A DNA stretch of 64,000 bases from Cryptomeria japonica. Its lineage: Eukaryota > Streptophyta > Pinopsida > Cupressales > Cupressaceae. A program made the position numbers and the translations under genes. This document shows, piece after piece, positions 35,470 to 45,495 of this stretch. Below the pieces are notes generated by a model. That model was not told where the DNA came from. It ran no database searches and saw only the letters and a program-made list of their open reading frames with translations. Location of the stretch: positions 27,696,001 through 27,760,000 of the forward strand of contig NC_081412.1 in the NCBI RefSeq assembly GCF_030272615.1, given 5' to 3'. Numbering within the stretch: the stretch's first letter is position 1; the number at the start of each line of letters is the position of its first letter.

Positions 35470-36600
35470 TGATGAATACTAAGAGGGGGGGTGAAATAGT
35501 ATGCCAAAAATCTCTGCATTTAAACACTTTACAAGACTGACAGTAAACTGGTAAAATAGTTTAGCAGACAAACTGGTTAGCGCACATGTAAACCAAATAG
35601 CAAATAATGCTTTCACCCACAAAAGCACAAACACCATAACACATGAGATTTTGACGTGGAAACCCAAATGGGAAAAACCACGATGAGATGGAACTCACAA
35701 GTAACTATCTGCAGAATAGTAACCAGACCGATTAAGGTCAGATTGGTTAAGGTCTTACAATATTCTTTACCAGAACAGATCTTGTTAGGAATCTCAATCT
35801 CTATTAGGAGATAAGTTTGATTAAAGACTACCTTGCTAGAAGATTTTAGATCCACAGATGTGAACCACCTTGTTAGAGTATTTACAAAAGGCTTTTGGGC
35901 CTACTCAATTAAGGGCTACAGACTTGTCAAATATGTGAGTAATCAACAAGTGTTTGATCTAGCTAATAGCACAGACTGCTTGGTTAGATCCTTGATAGCT
36001 CGTTCCTAATGCGTACCAGCATTACTTCAGTCTTCTACACATTCATATTCTCTCTAACTCCTCAACCACCTTCAACCCTAGCAACAACATAAACTTTCGC
36101 TATATCCACATCAACAACCTAAAACCCTAGACATGATGTCCTTATAAAGGAATCTAATTTCATGTCGGTCCAATAGGATTACATTACAATTTCCTAGGTT
36201 CAATGAACCTGGACATACTAGTTAACACGACATAAAAAGCACCGTTAAAGTTTCGGCGCCGTCAAACAATCGGTGGATGGTAACTCATCACAAAATGTCA
36301 ATTGGTAACTCATCACAGAGTATTACCGATTCATACAAAATGCCAGTTGCCAGTTTGACAAAAATGAAGACTGGTAAAAATGTGTTATGCCACTTTAATC
36401 GCTCGTACTTCTTGGGGTCAACATGTCGCTTCAAACCGGGAAAGACATTCTGCAAAACACCAATAGTCTAAAGACTATAATGCAACATATCGGTTGGAAC
36501 AAATACCGGTTGTGCTCTAACTCATACATATAAAGAGGATCTCAATGCAAGTGTGTGTCCATCAATGACAATCACACCATAAACATAAAAAATGCCAATA
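35470..36600 (-). repeat. 5' LTR of element A
   Basis: 1131 bp, TGATGAATACTAAG...ATGCCAATA on the plus strand (terminal ACA mutated to ATA). It is followed directly by TSD cttta at 36601. Paired arms ATACTA (35476-35481) and TAGTAT (35497-35502) flank the G-run. A minus-strand TATAAG-type box lies at about 36141-36148 (CCTTTATAAGG). Confidence 0.92.
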
Positions 36601-36605
36601 CTTTA

Positions 36606-37884
36606 ACCAATGTTTATCTTTACAAGCTTCAATAACAGATGTCAGTTCAATTTGAGAAATAAGACATACCTCTTCATTTGTCAGTCTTCTTCTTGTCATA
36701 ACTCTCTTATTCCTATCTCCAATGATTTGATCTTTAGAATGATTTAACCTTACATACATTGGTGTCTTCTGAACTTCAGGTTCACTGCTCTAATCATCAG
36801 TCACAGTTGAATTTTATGATTGTACTGGTGTAACTATCTTAGTTTCCTGTACTGGTTGAGGCTTTGTTGGTTCAGTTATGATCATTTCCACTGTCGATTC
36901 CCTGTCATATGATATAGATTGATTTATGTATTTCTCATCCACTTTCACATTAGCGCTCTCCACAATTTTTTGTAATATTTTGTTATAACATCTATATTCT
37001 TTGCTTTGAATTGAATAACTAAGAAATATCCCTTCATCACATCTAGGATCAAACTTCCCAATTGAATCAACCCTTTTGATATAGCATTTACTTCCAAAAA
37101 TTCTGAAATATTTAACAGTAGGTGTATGTCCAAACCATAATTGATAAAGAGTCTTACCGGTTTCATCTTTGATGTGAACTCTATTGAATGTGTAGACTTT
37201 TGTACTCACTGCTTCTCTCCAGTAGATGTGAGACAATTTGGCTTCCATCATCATAGATCTTGTTGCATCCAAAATTATTCTGCTCTTTCTTTCCACTACT
37301 CTGTTCTGCTGAGGAGTCCTAGATGCATATAACTGTCTCCTAATTCCATTTGTCTCACAATAACTGTTAAATTCATGAGAAGTGAACTTGCCGCCTTGAT
37401 CTGATCTTGGACATTTGATTTTCAATCCAATTTTTTATTCAACTTTTTCTTTCAAGGTCTTTAATTTCTCAAAGGCTTCAGACTTCTCCCTAAGAAAAGT
37501 CACCCACATCATTCTAGAATAGTCATCAATAATCAACATGAAATACTTATCACCTTGAAAGCTTCTAGTCCTTGCAGGACCACATAAGTCAGTGTGAATC
37601 AAATCATGTACATCATTACATTTATCATGTATGCTCTTAAAAGAATTTCTAACTTGCTTTCCCAATTGACATTCCTTACATACCGGATTACGAGGCTTCA
37701 TAATCTTAGGTATATCTCTAATTGCCTTAGTTGAACTGATCTTAACAATACAATCAAAATTAACATGACACAACCTCTTATGCCATAACCAACTCTCATC
37801 AAGATGAGTAATCAAACATTTCTTATTACTAGTGTTCAAGTGAAAGATATTACCTCCAATCTGAATACTGGTTGCAATCTCCAA
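36606..37884 (-). pseudogene. Copia C: integrase and linker to RT
   Basis: Minus strand, in frame with the protease part upstream. The N-terminal zinc-type region has LWHKRLCHVNFDC then VCKECQLGKQVRNSF. The core has HTDLCGPARTRSFQGDKYF (first Asp), CPRSDQGGKFTSHEF (second Asp) and RTPQQNRVVERKSR (Glu), so the DDE triad is present. The linker then runs to W-L-K at the A insertion, where RT sequence resumes at 21528. Stops occur near 37435 and 36811 and at about 36790. Confidence 0.9.
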
Positions 37885-38944
37885 ACCAATTTTGTCAATG
37901 CTTTTTCATTTTCTATCTTTAAACTGAAGTTGGAAACCCTTGTCCACCAATTGACCAACACTCAAAATATTATGCTTTAAACCTTCTACATAATAGACAT
38001 TATCAGTATTATGCTTGCCATCCAGAGAAATAATACATCTAACTTTGATCATACATGCTTTGTCATCTCCAAATCTGACTTGACCGCCATTGTATTCTTG
38101 TGGGGACATAAATTTTCTTTTACCTCCAGTCATATGATGCGAGCATCCACTATCAATTACCCATTCATCCTTATCTTCAACTTTTGCTTCTAGGGACTTT
38201 TCTTCATTCATGATAGCCGGTTCTGGTTCATCTTCCTTTAAAGCATAGAACACCCATTCCTTTCCATTGTCAGATCCACTAGTAGAGTCTGTTGCCAATT
38301 CATCCTCAAAGTCATCACTTACTCCTTCCTCATCCGCTATGTAACACTGTTTGCTTTTATTAAGTATATATCTGTTCTGATTAGGCTTAAATGATTTCTT
38401 AACTCTTTCTTCAGATCTTGCATTCCTTGCAGGATATCTAGATGCAAAATGACCAATCTTAATACATGCAAAACATTTAAAAGGTTCTTTTCCATCATAC
38501 TTACTTCTTGTCAGTCCTTTAGGTACTCTTCTAGCAAATAAGGCTACAAGTTGCTCAAATTCTTCATTTTCTTTCCTCATATCTTCCAATTCTTTTACAT
38601 ATAGGGCTTTTCAATCCCTTTTGTTGGTAGATGATGATGCATGAAAAGTAGGTTCAGACTTTACAGCTCTAGAAGATCCAAATTCTTCAAGCTCAAAAGC
38701 AGATAATTTCCCAATCAGAATGTCTTTGTTAACTAGAGTGTTTGCCATTATTCTCAGCTCATTAATTGTAGTTGTCTTCATATTGTAAGCCGGTGGAAGG
38801 GCTCTCAAGACTTTGGAAACTATTTCATCCTCACTCAGAGATCCTCCACAACATTGAATTTCCATAACAATCTCATTTACTCTTTCCATAAACATAGCAA
38901 TTCTTTCATTATTTTCCATCTTCAAGTTTTCATATCTTACCCGG
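37885..38944 (-). pseudogene. Copia C: gag C-terminus, zinc knuckle and protease
   Basis: Minus strand from the D insertion point. Gag: FMERVNEIVMEIQCCGGSLS, SKVLRALPPAYNMKTT (UBN2-type copia Gag). The knuckle CFACIKIGHFASRYPAR has its last Cys changed to Tyr. An acidic spacer leads to the protease DEWVIDSGCSHHMTGGKRKF (DSG active site) and LKHNILSVGQLVDKGFQLQF. Stops at 38611 and 37906 are in frame. Codon register with the N-terminal gag piece at 46705 is kept across D. Confidence 0.9.
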
Positions 38945-40156
38945 TGTAAAGCGGAAAATCGTGATCAAACCCTAGTTGCTCTCCCCTCTTCCAACTCCGA
39001 GGAGAGAGAAGGGAGAGTCTCTAGGGTTGATGGTTTTCACTTAGGGGAGAGACTTTACATTCAAAAGAGGGGTTGAAACCCACAAGATCCAATCCCACAC
39101 AATGCAAGATTGGATGCTAAATGTGTTTCAAGGGTTAAGAAAGCAAGGCTACCCTCTTTTGTAAAGAATGTTGATAGAAGAATTAAGCTAGGAATGCATA
39201 GAAAGTGACAAAGATTCGCTTATAAACTGAGATAGGGATATAGGATGAAGCTGTGGACCTGGAATTAGCAGTAAAATGTCGATACGGCACTGTCCTGCAA
39301 ATTTGAGCAAAAGTTGTCGGGACAATGGCGCCCGGCGTGCACACGGTCCTCCGAAAAATCCGCGAAACGAAGGGGGATCTGTTCGTCTCTGCACAAGGAT
39401 TCCAGATCTTCAATTTCAGCCGTGTACCTGCAACCTACACACAGAAAAGCGAAGACGATTGGGGGGTTAGGGATTAGGGGTTTGCCTTTAGTTCAAACCC
39501 CAGTTTTGGAATTAACCAAGAAATGAGAAATGCTGTAAATGTAATGTAAAACAAGTACTAATACCTTGTTGTAAGGATGTTTGTATCCTTATGTGCAAAG
39601 GTATAGATGTTGTTGTTTGTTGTATTGTTGTATGTTGTATGTAGCATGTAGTATGTGATCTCCTCTTCAATGGTTGAATCCTTGTCTTGAATGCAACACT
39701 TAGCCTTGAATGGAGACTTAGAATGATCAATTGCTTGAAAGAACGCTTGAATGCTTGAATGCTTGAATGCTTGAGTATAGTTTCCACGCTTTTTCCATCA
39801 TATCATATGAGAGAGGAAAATGTAGTTTATATACTTGTCAATTAGGGTTGATAGACTGATTTTTCCCGACCTTAGGCCAACCAGGAAAGATAATTTTCCA
39901 ATTTGCAAACATAAAGACCCGAAGTCCAAAAGAGACCAGGCCCAAAATAGGACCCAGGGACCAGGGCGCTGGGCGCTCTGGTCCCACCTCCCGGGACAGC
40001 AGGGTGCAAAGGAGGTTCAGGCCAGGGTGCAAGAAAATGCAGTTTTCAGTGTCATAATCAGGTTTTGGGGTCTCCATTCAGGTTGCGTGTTGCGTCGCCA
40101 TCGTGAAGACCGAAATGCAGTCGAAATTGCAAGTGTCACAATTTTAGGACGCTACA
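38945..40156 (-). repeat. 3' LTR of element D
   Basis: 1212 bp, TGTAAAGCGGAAAATCG...GGACGCTACA on the plus strand. It contains a perfect 8-bp inverted repeat GGGACCAG/CTGGTCCC (39957-39964, 39978-39985), a minus-strand TATATAAA (39826-39833), and a tandem AATGCTTG run near 39745-39775 that is one unit shorter in the 5' LTR. Confidence 0.93.
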
Positions 40157-40902
40157 TTTAGCCCCCACTTTAGCGGGAGTATAAGCGTATGCCAATACTT
40201 CCGGTAAAGTACAAGGAAACAACATTGAAAAACTTTCACCACGTCAAGGAGGCAAGATACACCAAGCCCCCAGTGGACTAAGGATCTTACGACTTCGATT
40301 GACAAAGTAAAAGGGAAGATCACAAGGGAGAACCATGACTGTCAGTAGTAAGGTTCCCTCACTATGAGTCATGCAAGAAAGATATCAAAAATTTTCAAGG
40401 CAAAGCTAAATTTGCCAAGAAATTTTCAAGTATCTTGAAAAGATATGAACGGGATGTATGCCCCCCTACGTTAAAGCGATCACACATGCCTCACTGGGGG
40501 TGATTGCTTTAAGGTAGTGATACATATAAGAAAATGAAAAAGGGAAAGGAGCACATTATCACAAGGATTTAGCCCCCAAGTGTGAGATAAGCCCAAGGAT
40601 AATAGACACAAAACACAAAGCACAAGGTGACTTCGCTTTCCTCGGGGTCAGTATGCTGTATGATAATTCATGTATATCATATGTATGTATGCATAATTGT
40701 TCTTCATTCCCCAATCAAGGAAGGTCACCTAGAAGAAGGGAACACATGTGTCTTTTGAGTCAACATGAGAGAGATCAAGAGATCTCAATGCTTTGCATCG
40801 TCCTCAAGTAGACAACACTAAGGACAACAAATAGAAGAATGAGAATAACACATAGAAGAAGTAACGAAAGAGAGGAGGAGAGAATCTGCTATGCTAATGA
40901 AA
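40157..40902 (-). other. Element D 3' untranslated region with polypurine tract
   Basis: AAAGTGGGGGCTAAA (complement of 40157-40171) touches the LTR and is the likely purine tract. No frame in the 746 bp resembles RT, RNase H or integrase, which confirms that pol is missing and not merely frameshifted. Confidence 0.75.
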
Positions 40903-43900
40903 CTAGTCTAGCACGTCATCTACCCCCTGATCTTGCTGATCAATGTTTCGGGAAGGTAGGGAACATGCTAGAGGAGGAACATCCAACACAGTAGATGGAG
41001 CTATCACAAGATCCAAACAAAGGCTATGTTCATGTTCCAAGCCACGTTGTTCTTGTCTAGGAGCTAGGATAAGTGCTTTAGAAAATTCATTAGATAAATG
41101 GTTATCAACATCAACAAGTTCATATTCACTATCAGAAGCAAGAGAAGTAACATTTTCATCTATATCATCATCAAGATTTATAAAAATAGGATCTTTAACT
41201 CGCACAGGATCAAGACCATCATGCATCTTATGTTTAGGAGATTTCGGCTCAATTTCCGGCTGAGGAGAAAATGGAATAATGCTTGTTGAAGGTGTTTTTG
41301 GGGATCGCAAAGTTTGAGCTCTAAGACGACGCTTTCGCCGGCGTTCACATGCAGAACGATTTCGTCTAGTCTTAGTAGGAAGTTGAGAAGATTGAGGAGG
41401 AGGAATGTTCTCATCCTTATCACTTGGGTGTTTAGGTTGTGGTCGCTTAGGTTGAACAATAGGAGAAGAGGAAGGTCTCTTCTCTCTATAAAAGGAAGGA
41501 GGAGGAACTGCTCCATATAAGGGAGGAATATTTGGTTTAGGAAGGAGACCAAGTCCATCATGACAAGGAGGGATAGGTCTACTTTTAGGAAGTTTATCAG
41601 ACATAGACATAGTCACATCCATAGGGATGGGTTGGGAATCTTCTTGAGGAAAGACATTAGTTTTATCTTTCAAAGGAAGAACTTCCTTCTCAAGAATGAT
41701 AGGAATGTCAAGTTTGGGTGTTCTAGGTTCACTTAGAGATAGGATCATATCTTTTTTCCACTTTTGATAAGATTTGAAAAGATGATCACTTCGCGGAGGA
41801 AGAGATTGGAATTGTTTAGGCCAAAAGTAATCAAGAGGAACGCTAGAAGTTCTTTCAGCTGGTTTAAAGAGACTATGATTGACAGTAACAACTTCACCAT
41901 TATGGGGAAATTTCAAACACTTGTGAATAGGAGAAGCAATAGCTTTCATGGAAGATAGCCAAGGATAGCCAAGCTTCACATGAAATTGTTCGGAAGATGG
42001 AATAATAGCAAAGTTCACATCAAGGGATTTGTTACGGACCTCAATAGGTAATGTAATAGAACCAATTGCAGGAGAAGAAAATGCATCAAATAGTTTCACA
42101 ACCACATTTGTTTCATCATAGATCACTTGATTCAATTGCAAAGTAAAAAGGAATTCTTCAGTAATGACATTAACCATGCAAGAAGGATCAATAAGCACTC
42201 CACGACAAGGTGTATTTTTGACTTTTGCAACTATATATAAAGGACCATCAGGTGCCCTGATAGTTTCACTAGAATCAAAGGTGATAGAAGGTTCCTTAGG
42301 GATTTTCTGCTGCTCCACAAAGTTAATCACATTCGGAGTCATGGACACAAGATCATCAGGTGAGACAGAGGAATCAGTAGTATCGATCGCATTAGAGGTA
42401 TGAGAAGGTAATGGATCAGTGAAAATATGAAGATTTTGGTTAGGAGGAGCTACAGATGTATTGCCTTTATCATTCACTCCAGAAACAGAGATAGTATTAT
42501 TATCAATCAAATCTTGAATCTTCCCCTTTAAAGCAAAACATTTTTCAGTATCATGCCCAGGTTGACGATGAAATTGACAAAAAGATTTGTTATCAAAATA
42601 AGGTGAAGTAATCTTTGCAGGATCAATTTGCCTTATAGGAGGAAGAGTAAGCACATTTTGTTCCAATAACTTATTCATAATACTATGCAATGATTCATTC
42701 AAAGGAGTAAACTTTCTTTCTTTCTTGAAAAACTTAGAAATAGGAGACACACCCGATGCTGCATTCACATTGTTGTTGATGATGTTTTCATTGAATTTAA
42801 TGGACTCTCTGTTTGGTTTAAACTTTCCAAATGGTTGTTGACTACTATCACCCTTATCACTCGGAGTCATAGGATGTGATTGTTCCATTTGACTCACAGT
42901 CAGTTGATAATTGTGAAGAGTTGCGCACAACTGTTGGAAAGAAGTAAACTCAGAAAACAAGAATTTGTCTCGAATATCTTTTTGTAAATTAGAAATAAAG
43001 ATTCTTTGAATATCATTGTCAGGCACTGGAAAAGAAATTTGAGCATACAAATGCTTATATCTACCAATGAAATCAGTCACTTTTTCTTTAACACCTTGTT
43101 TACAATGCATTAAATCAATCAAAGTAACTTTAGGACTTATATTGTTTTGAAATTGTTGAATGAAAGCATTTGCAAGTTGTTCAAAAAAACTAATAGAATA
43201 AGAAGGCAACGAGCAATACCATTGTAGGGCTTTGTCTCTTAATGTTCTAGTAAACAATTTTGCAAGCAACCTTTGGTCATAAGCAAAATCAGTACATATT
43301 GTTTGAAAGGTCTTAACATGTGTTAGAGGATCACCCTTACCATTATAAAGCTCCAAATGTGGAATTTCAACATGTTTAGGGGGAATAGCTCGAACAATGT
43401 CAAGAGAAAGTGGGCTCGCAACATCAAATGTGGGCACACTAAACTTAGATTGATTCATAGAGGCAATTTGTTGCTGTAAAGAAGAGACAGTTTGTGCAAG
43501 ATTGTTAATGGTCGCTTCAGTCGAAGAGTTCATATTAGACGTGTTAGATTGTGATGGAGGTGTTATGTTATTGAAAGAAGGTAGAGAGTAAGGTGGTGGG
43601 ACACTATGATAGTTAGTCATAGGAGATGATTGGACAGGAGGAACACTACAAGGAGGAATGGAATGATTAAACGAGTTGCCTCCTTGCGTCATGTTCATTT
43701 GTGGTGATATAATAGGAACACTCATTGAAGGAATGAATGAAGAAGTTGGATTGAATGAAGGAAGAGGGTTAATTGAAGAAGAGGGATTGCCCCCATGACT
43801 GGTGATCATAGGAGGAATGTCTTGTGTTGAAGTAGTCATTATGTTTGATGTAAAAGTAGGTATACTAGCAATAGGAGTCATCAAAGGAATAGAATGATTG

Positions 43901-44313
43901 TCTTGAGTAGGAGGTTGTGTGTAACCTAAGGTTTCGGCACAACTTTTCATAGGCATCACATTTGAATCCACAATGTGTGCAATACCACGCAAAATATCAA
44001 TTCCATTCTTATCACTTTGAAGCATACGTTTTAGACCCTCAATTAAAGGAAGAGCTTGACTATCAGGGTATTCTTGAGACATCCATTGTCGAAAATCGTC
44101 AAATTGGTTATCCAATTTTGAAAGTTGTTCTACAGAAACCTCATGGAGAGATTCTTCATCATTAAGAGGATTAGAGGAATTACCCATGTCCTCATTAAAA
44201 AGGCCATTCAAATTAGGTTCCATCTCCTCAGTAATTAAACCTTGGAAGGACTTAATTCTAAGGCTTCGTCTAACGGGAATAGTGTAAGTAGGACTTATTG
44301 TTGTAAAACTCAT
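40903..44313 (-). CDS. Gag-protease polyprotein of element D (1136 codons, intact)
   Basis: A single open minus-strand frame, by far the longest in the window. The Pro/Ser/Thr-rich N-terminal third is followed by a retrotransposon Gag domain at about residues 315-478 (PHLELYNGKGDPLTHVKTF, LRDKALQWYCSLPSYSISFF, FIGRYKHLYAQISFPVP). A zinc motif of CxxH type, CQFHRQPGHDTEKC, lies near residue 576. A retropepsin-like domain around residues 690-800 has GVLIDPSCMVNVITEEF near residue 708, where the usual D-T/S-G reads D-P-S, and then KLGYPWLSSM. The C-terminal 300 residues are Pro-rich with a basic patch (RRNRSACERRRKRRLRAQ) and an acidic tail. It is likely a structural protein able to assemble particles; proteolytic activity is doubtful. 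Antisense frames here are shadows. Confidence 0.9.
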   Translation of the reverse strand: MSFTTISPTYTIPVRRSLRIKSFQGLITEEMEPNLNGLFNEDMGNSSNPLNDEESLHEVSVEQLSKLDNQFDDFRQWMSQEYPDSQALPLIEGLKRMLQSDKNGIDILRGIAHIVDSNVMPMKSCAETLGYTQPPTQDNHSIPLMTPIASIPTFTSNIMTTSTQDIPPMITSHGGNPSSSINPLPSFNPTSSFIPSMSVPIISPQMNMTQGGNSFNHSIPPCSVPPVQSSPMTNYHSVPPPYSLPSFNNITPPSQSNTSNMNSSTEATINNLAQTVSSLQQQIASMNQSKFSVPTFDVASPLSLDIVRAIPPKHVEIPHLELYNGKGDPLTHVKTFQTICTDFAYDQRLLAKLFTRTLRDKALQWYCSLPSYSISFFEQLANAFIQQFQNNISPKVTLIDLMHCKQGVKEKVTDFIGRYKHLYAQISFPVPDNDIQRIFISNLQKDIRDKFLFSEFTSFQQLCATLHNYQLTVSQMEQSHPMTPSDKGDSSQQPFGKFKPNRESIKFNENIINNNVNAASGVSPISKFFKKERKFTPLNESLHSIMNKLLEQNVLTLPPIRQIDPAKITSPYFDNKSFCQFHRQPGHDTEKCFALKGKIQDLIDNNTISVSGVNDKGNTSVAPPNQNLHIFTDPLPSHTSNAIDTTDSSVSPDDLVSMTPNVINFVEQQKIPKEPSITFDSSETIRAPDGPLYIVAKVKNTPCRGVLIDPSCMVNVITEEFLFTLQLNQVIYDETNVVVKLFDAFSSPAIGSITLPIEVRNKSLDVNFAIIPSSEQFHVKLGYPWLSSMKAIASPIHKCLKFPHNGEVVTVNHSLFKPAERTSSVPLDYFWPKQFQSLPPRSDHLFKSYQKWKKDMILSLSEPRTPKLDIPIILEKEVLPLKDKTNVFPQEDSQPIPMDVTMSMSDKLPKSRPIPPCHDGLGLLPKPNIPPLYGAVPPPSFYREKRPSSSPIVQPKRPQPKHPSDKDENIPPPQSSQLPTKTRRNRSACERRRKRRLRAQTLRSPKTPSTSIIPFSPQPEIEPKSPKHKMHDGLDPVRVKDPIFINLDDDIDENVTSLASDSEYELVDVDNHLSNEFSKALILAPRQEQRGLEHEHSLCLDLVIAPSTVLDVPPLACSLPSRNIDQQDQGVDDVLD

Positions 44314-45476
44314 GCACTAGAGAGAGAGAGAAGATTTTGAATTTTTAGAGGTAGCAAATTTCAGTAAAACCAGCCAATCTTCTAGTTTTAAGCTGTTAAA
44401 TGCAATCATGACAGTCTCCCGAAATTTCGGAAAAAATGTCCGGGACCGTGGCGCTCGGAGTGCACACGGTCCTCGCAACTTTTTTTGAAATTTGCAGGGA
44501 TGAAAGTTATGATGATTTTACAGCTAACCTGAAAAAATTGAGTGATTTTACAATCTATAGATAGGTCAAATTAAAGTTGCAATCTCAAAATTGAACCCTA
44601 CCCAGATTGTCGAAAAATGCAAAATTTGAATTTTGAAAAAGAGAGGGAAACTGAAATTTTGAATTTTATGATTTTAGAGGGAATGTTAAGAGCAATGTAA
44701 GTTTTGAAATTTGAAAGTTGACTCAATTTCACGCAAAATTCAATTCTGAAAGCGGAAATCAAAGTTGTTGTAATTAAGCACTTAATTTCAAAAGTCACAA
44801 ATTGCAAGAATTTGAATAAATCACTAAAATTTCGAATGAATGCCAACACACTTTTCAGATTTAGGATAGTAAGAAACACAATTTTGACATGAATTTCAGT
44901 TTCGACAATTTTTGAATGATTAGAAGCCTCAATCCAAGCAATCACTAGACCAACTTTGACTGTAATTTTGAAGGTGTTAAAATTGATAAAATCAGCCAAA
45001 ATTCTGGATTGTAGCAGGAAAATACAGTAAGATCTCACTCCCGAAATTTTGGAAAAAATGTCGGGGACGATGGCACTCGGAGTGCACACGGTCCTCGCAA
45101 CTTTTTTCCAAATTTTCAGGGATGAAAGATATTGTGATTTTATTGCGGAATCCAAAGTTACAGCTGATTTGGAGATGTTTTGATTAGTGAAATTATCAGT
45201 CAAAGGTTGAATCAAGAAGGTTTCAAAAATTAGGGTTTTGACACTTAACCACTTAATTTTCAAAATCAAAGCACAAATATGAATTGATAATTTGTAATAG
45301 AAGGGCAGATCTGAAACAAGCATTAACAATTAAACATTTCACAAGTTTAATTACTTAAAAAGAAAATTTAGGGTTTTTATGCAATTAACCTCTAAAATTT
45401 TGCAAAAGATCAAACATGGAAATGTAATCAAGGAATCAATTTTCAGATCTAACTATGAATAATAAGAAAGGATGTT
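44314..45476 (-). promoter_or_regulatory. Long leader of element D with two stem-loop modules
   Basis: About 1.16 kb between primer site and start codon, without supported coding; the 243-aa frame at 44598-45329 lacks any motif. It holds two copies of a module of about 85 bp, at 44417-44505 and 45039-45125. Each has long complementary outer arms (45041-45058 with 45102-45120) around a GC-rich core. In the first copy the core has the perfect arms GGACCGTG (44443-44450) and CACGGTCC (44465-44472). Leaders of LTR elements usually carry packaging and translation signals; that role here is inference. Confidence 0.6.
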
Positions 45477-45492
45477 CACGTCGGGTTCACCA
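45477..45492 (-). promoter_or_regulatory. Putative primer-binding site of element D
   Basis: Next to the 5' LTR the minus strand reads TGGTGAACCCGACGTG after a short TTT spacer. The TGG matches a tRNA CCA end, but I cannot assign the tRNA from memory. It clearly differs from the initiator-Met site of C, A, B and H. Confidence 0.55.
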
Positions 45493-45495
45493 AAA

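Larger units (their letters stand above)
21529..36600 (-). mobile_element. Pol-less LTR retrotransposon A (with nested B)
   Basis: LTRs 21529-22662 and 35470-36600, with perfect duplications cttta at 21524-21528 and 36601-36605. The internal region encodes, on the minus strand, a coiled-coil/zinc-knuckle Gag-like ORF and the unrecognised ORF2. No protease, integrase, RT or RNase H motif is present, so it must be non-autonomous. It is inserted in the integrase-RT linker of copia C, with C reading frame unbroken if A is removed. Its own gag is split by element B (27754-35179). Without B its length would be about 7.6 kb. Confidence 0.93.

Noticed and set aside
39745-39780. AATGCTTG tandem units as a regulatory array
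   Set aside because: Only a few units, and the copy number differs between the two D LTRs; simple slippage is sufficient.
41098-42403. Plus-strand frames of 60-130 codons across 41-44 kb
   Set aside because: Shadows of the intact D gag-protease ORF on the other strand.
44598-45329. 243-codon minus-strand frame in the leader of D
   Set aside because: Ile/Phe/Lys-rich with no motif, overlaps the repeated stem-loop modules, and shows no similarity to any Gag or pol part.
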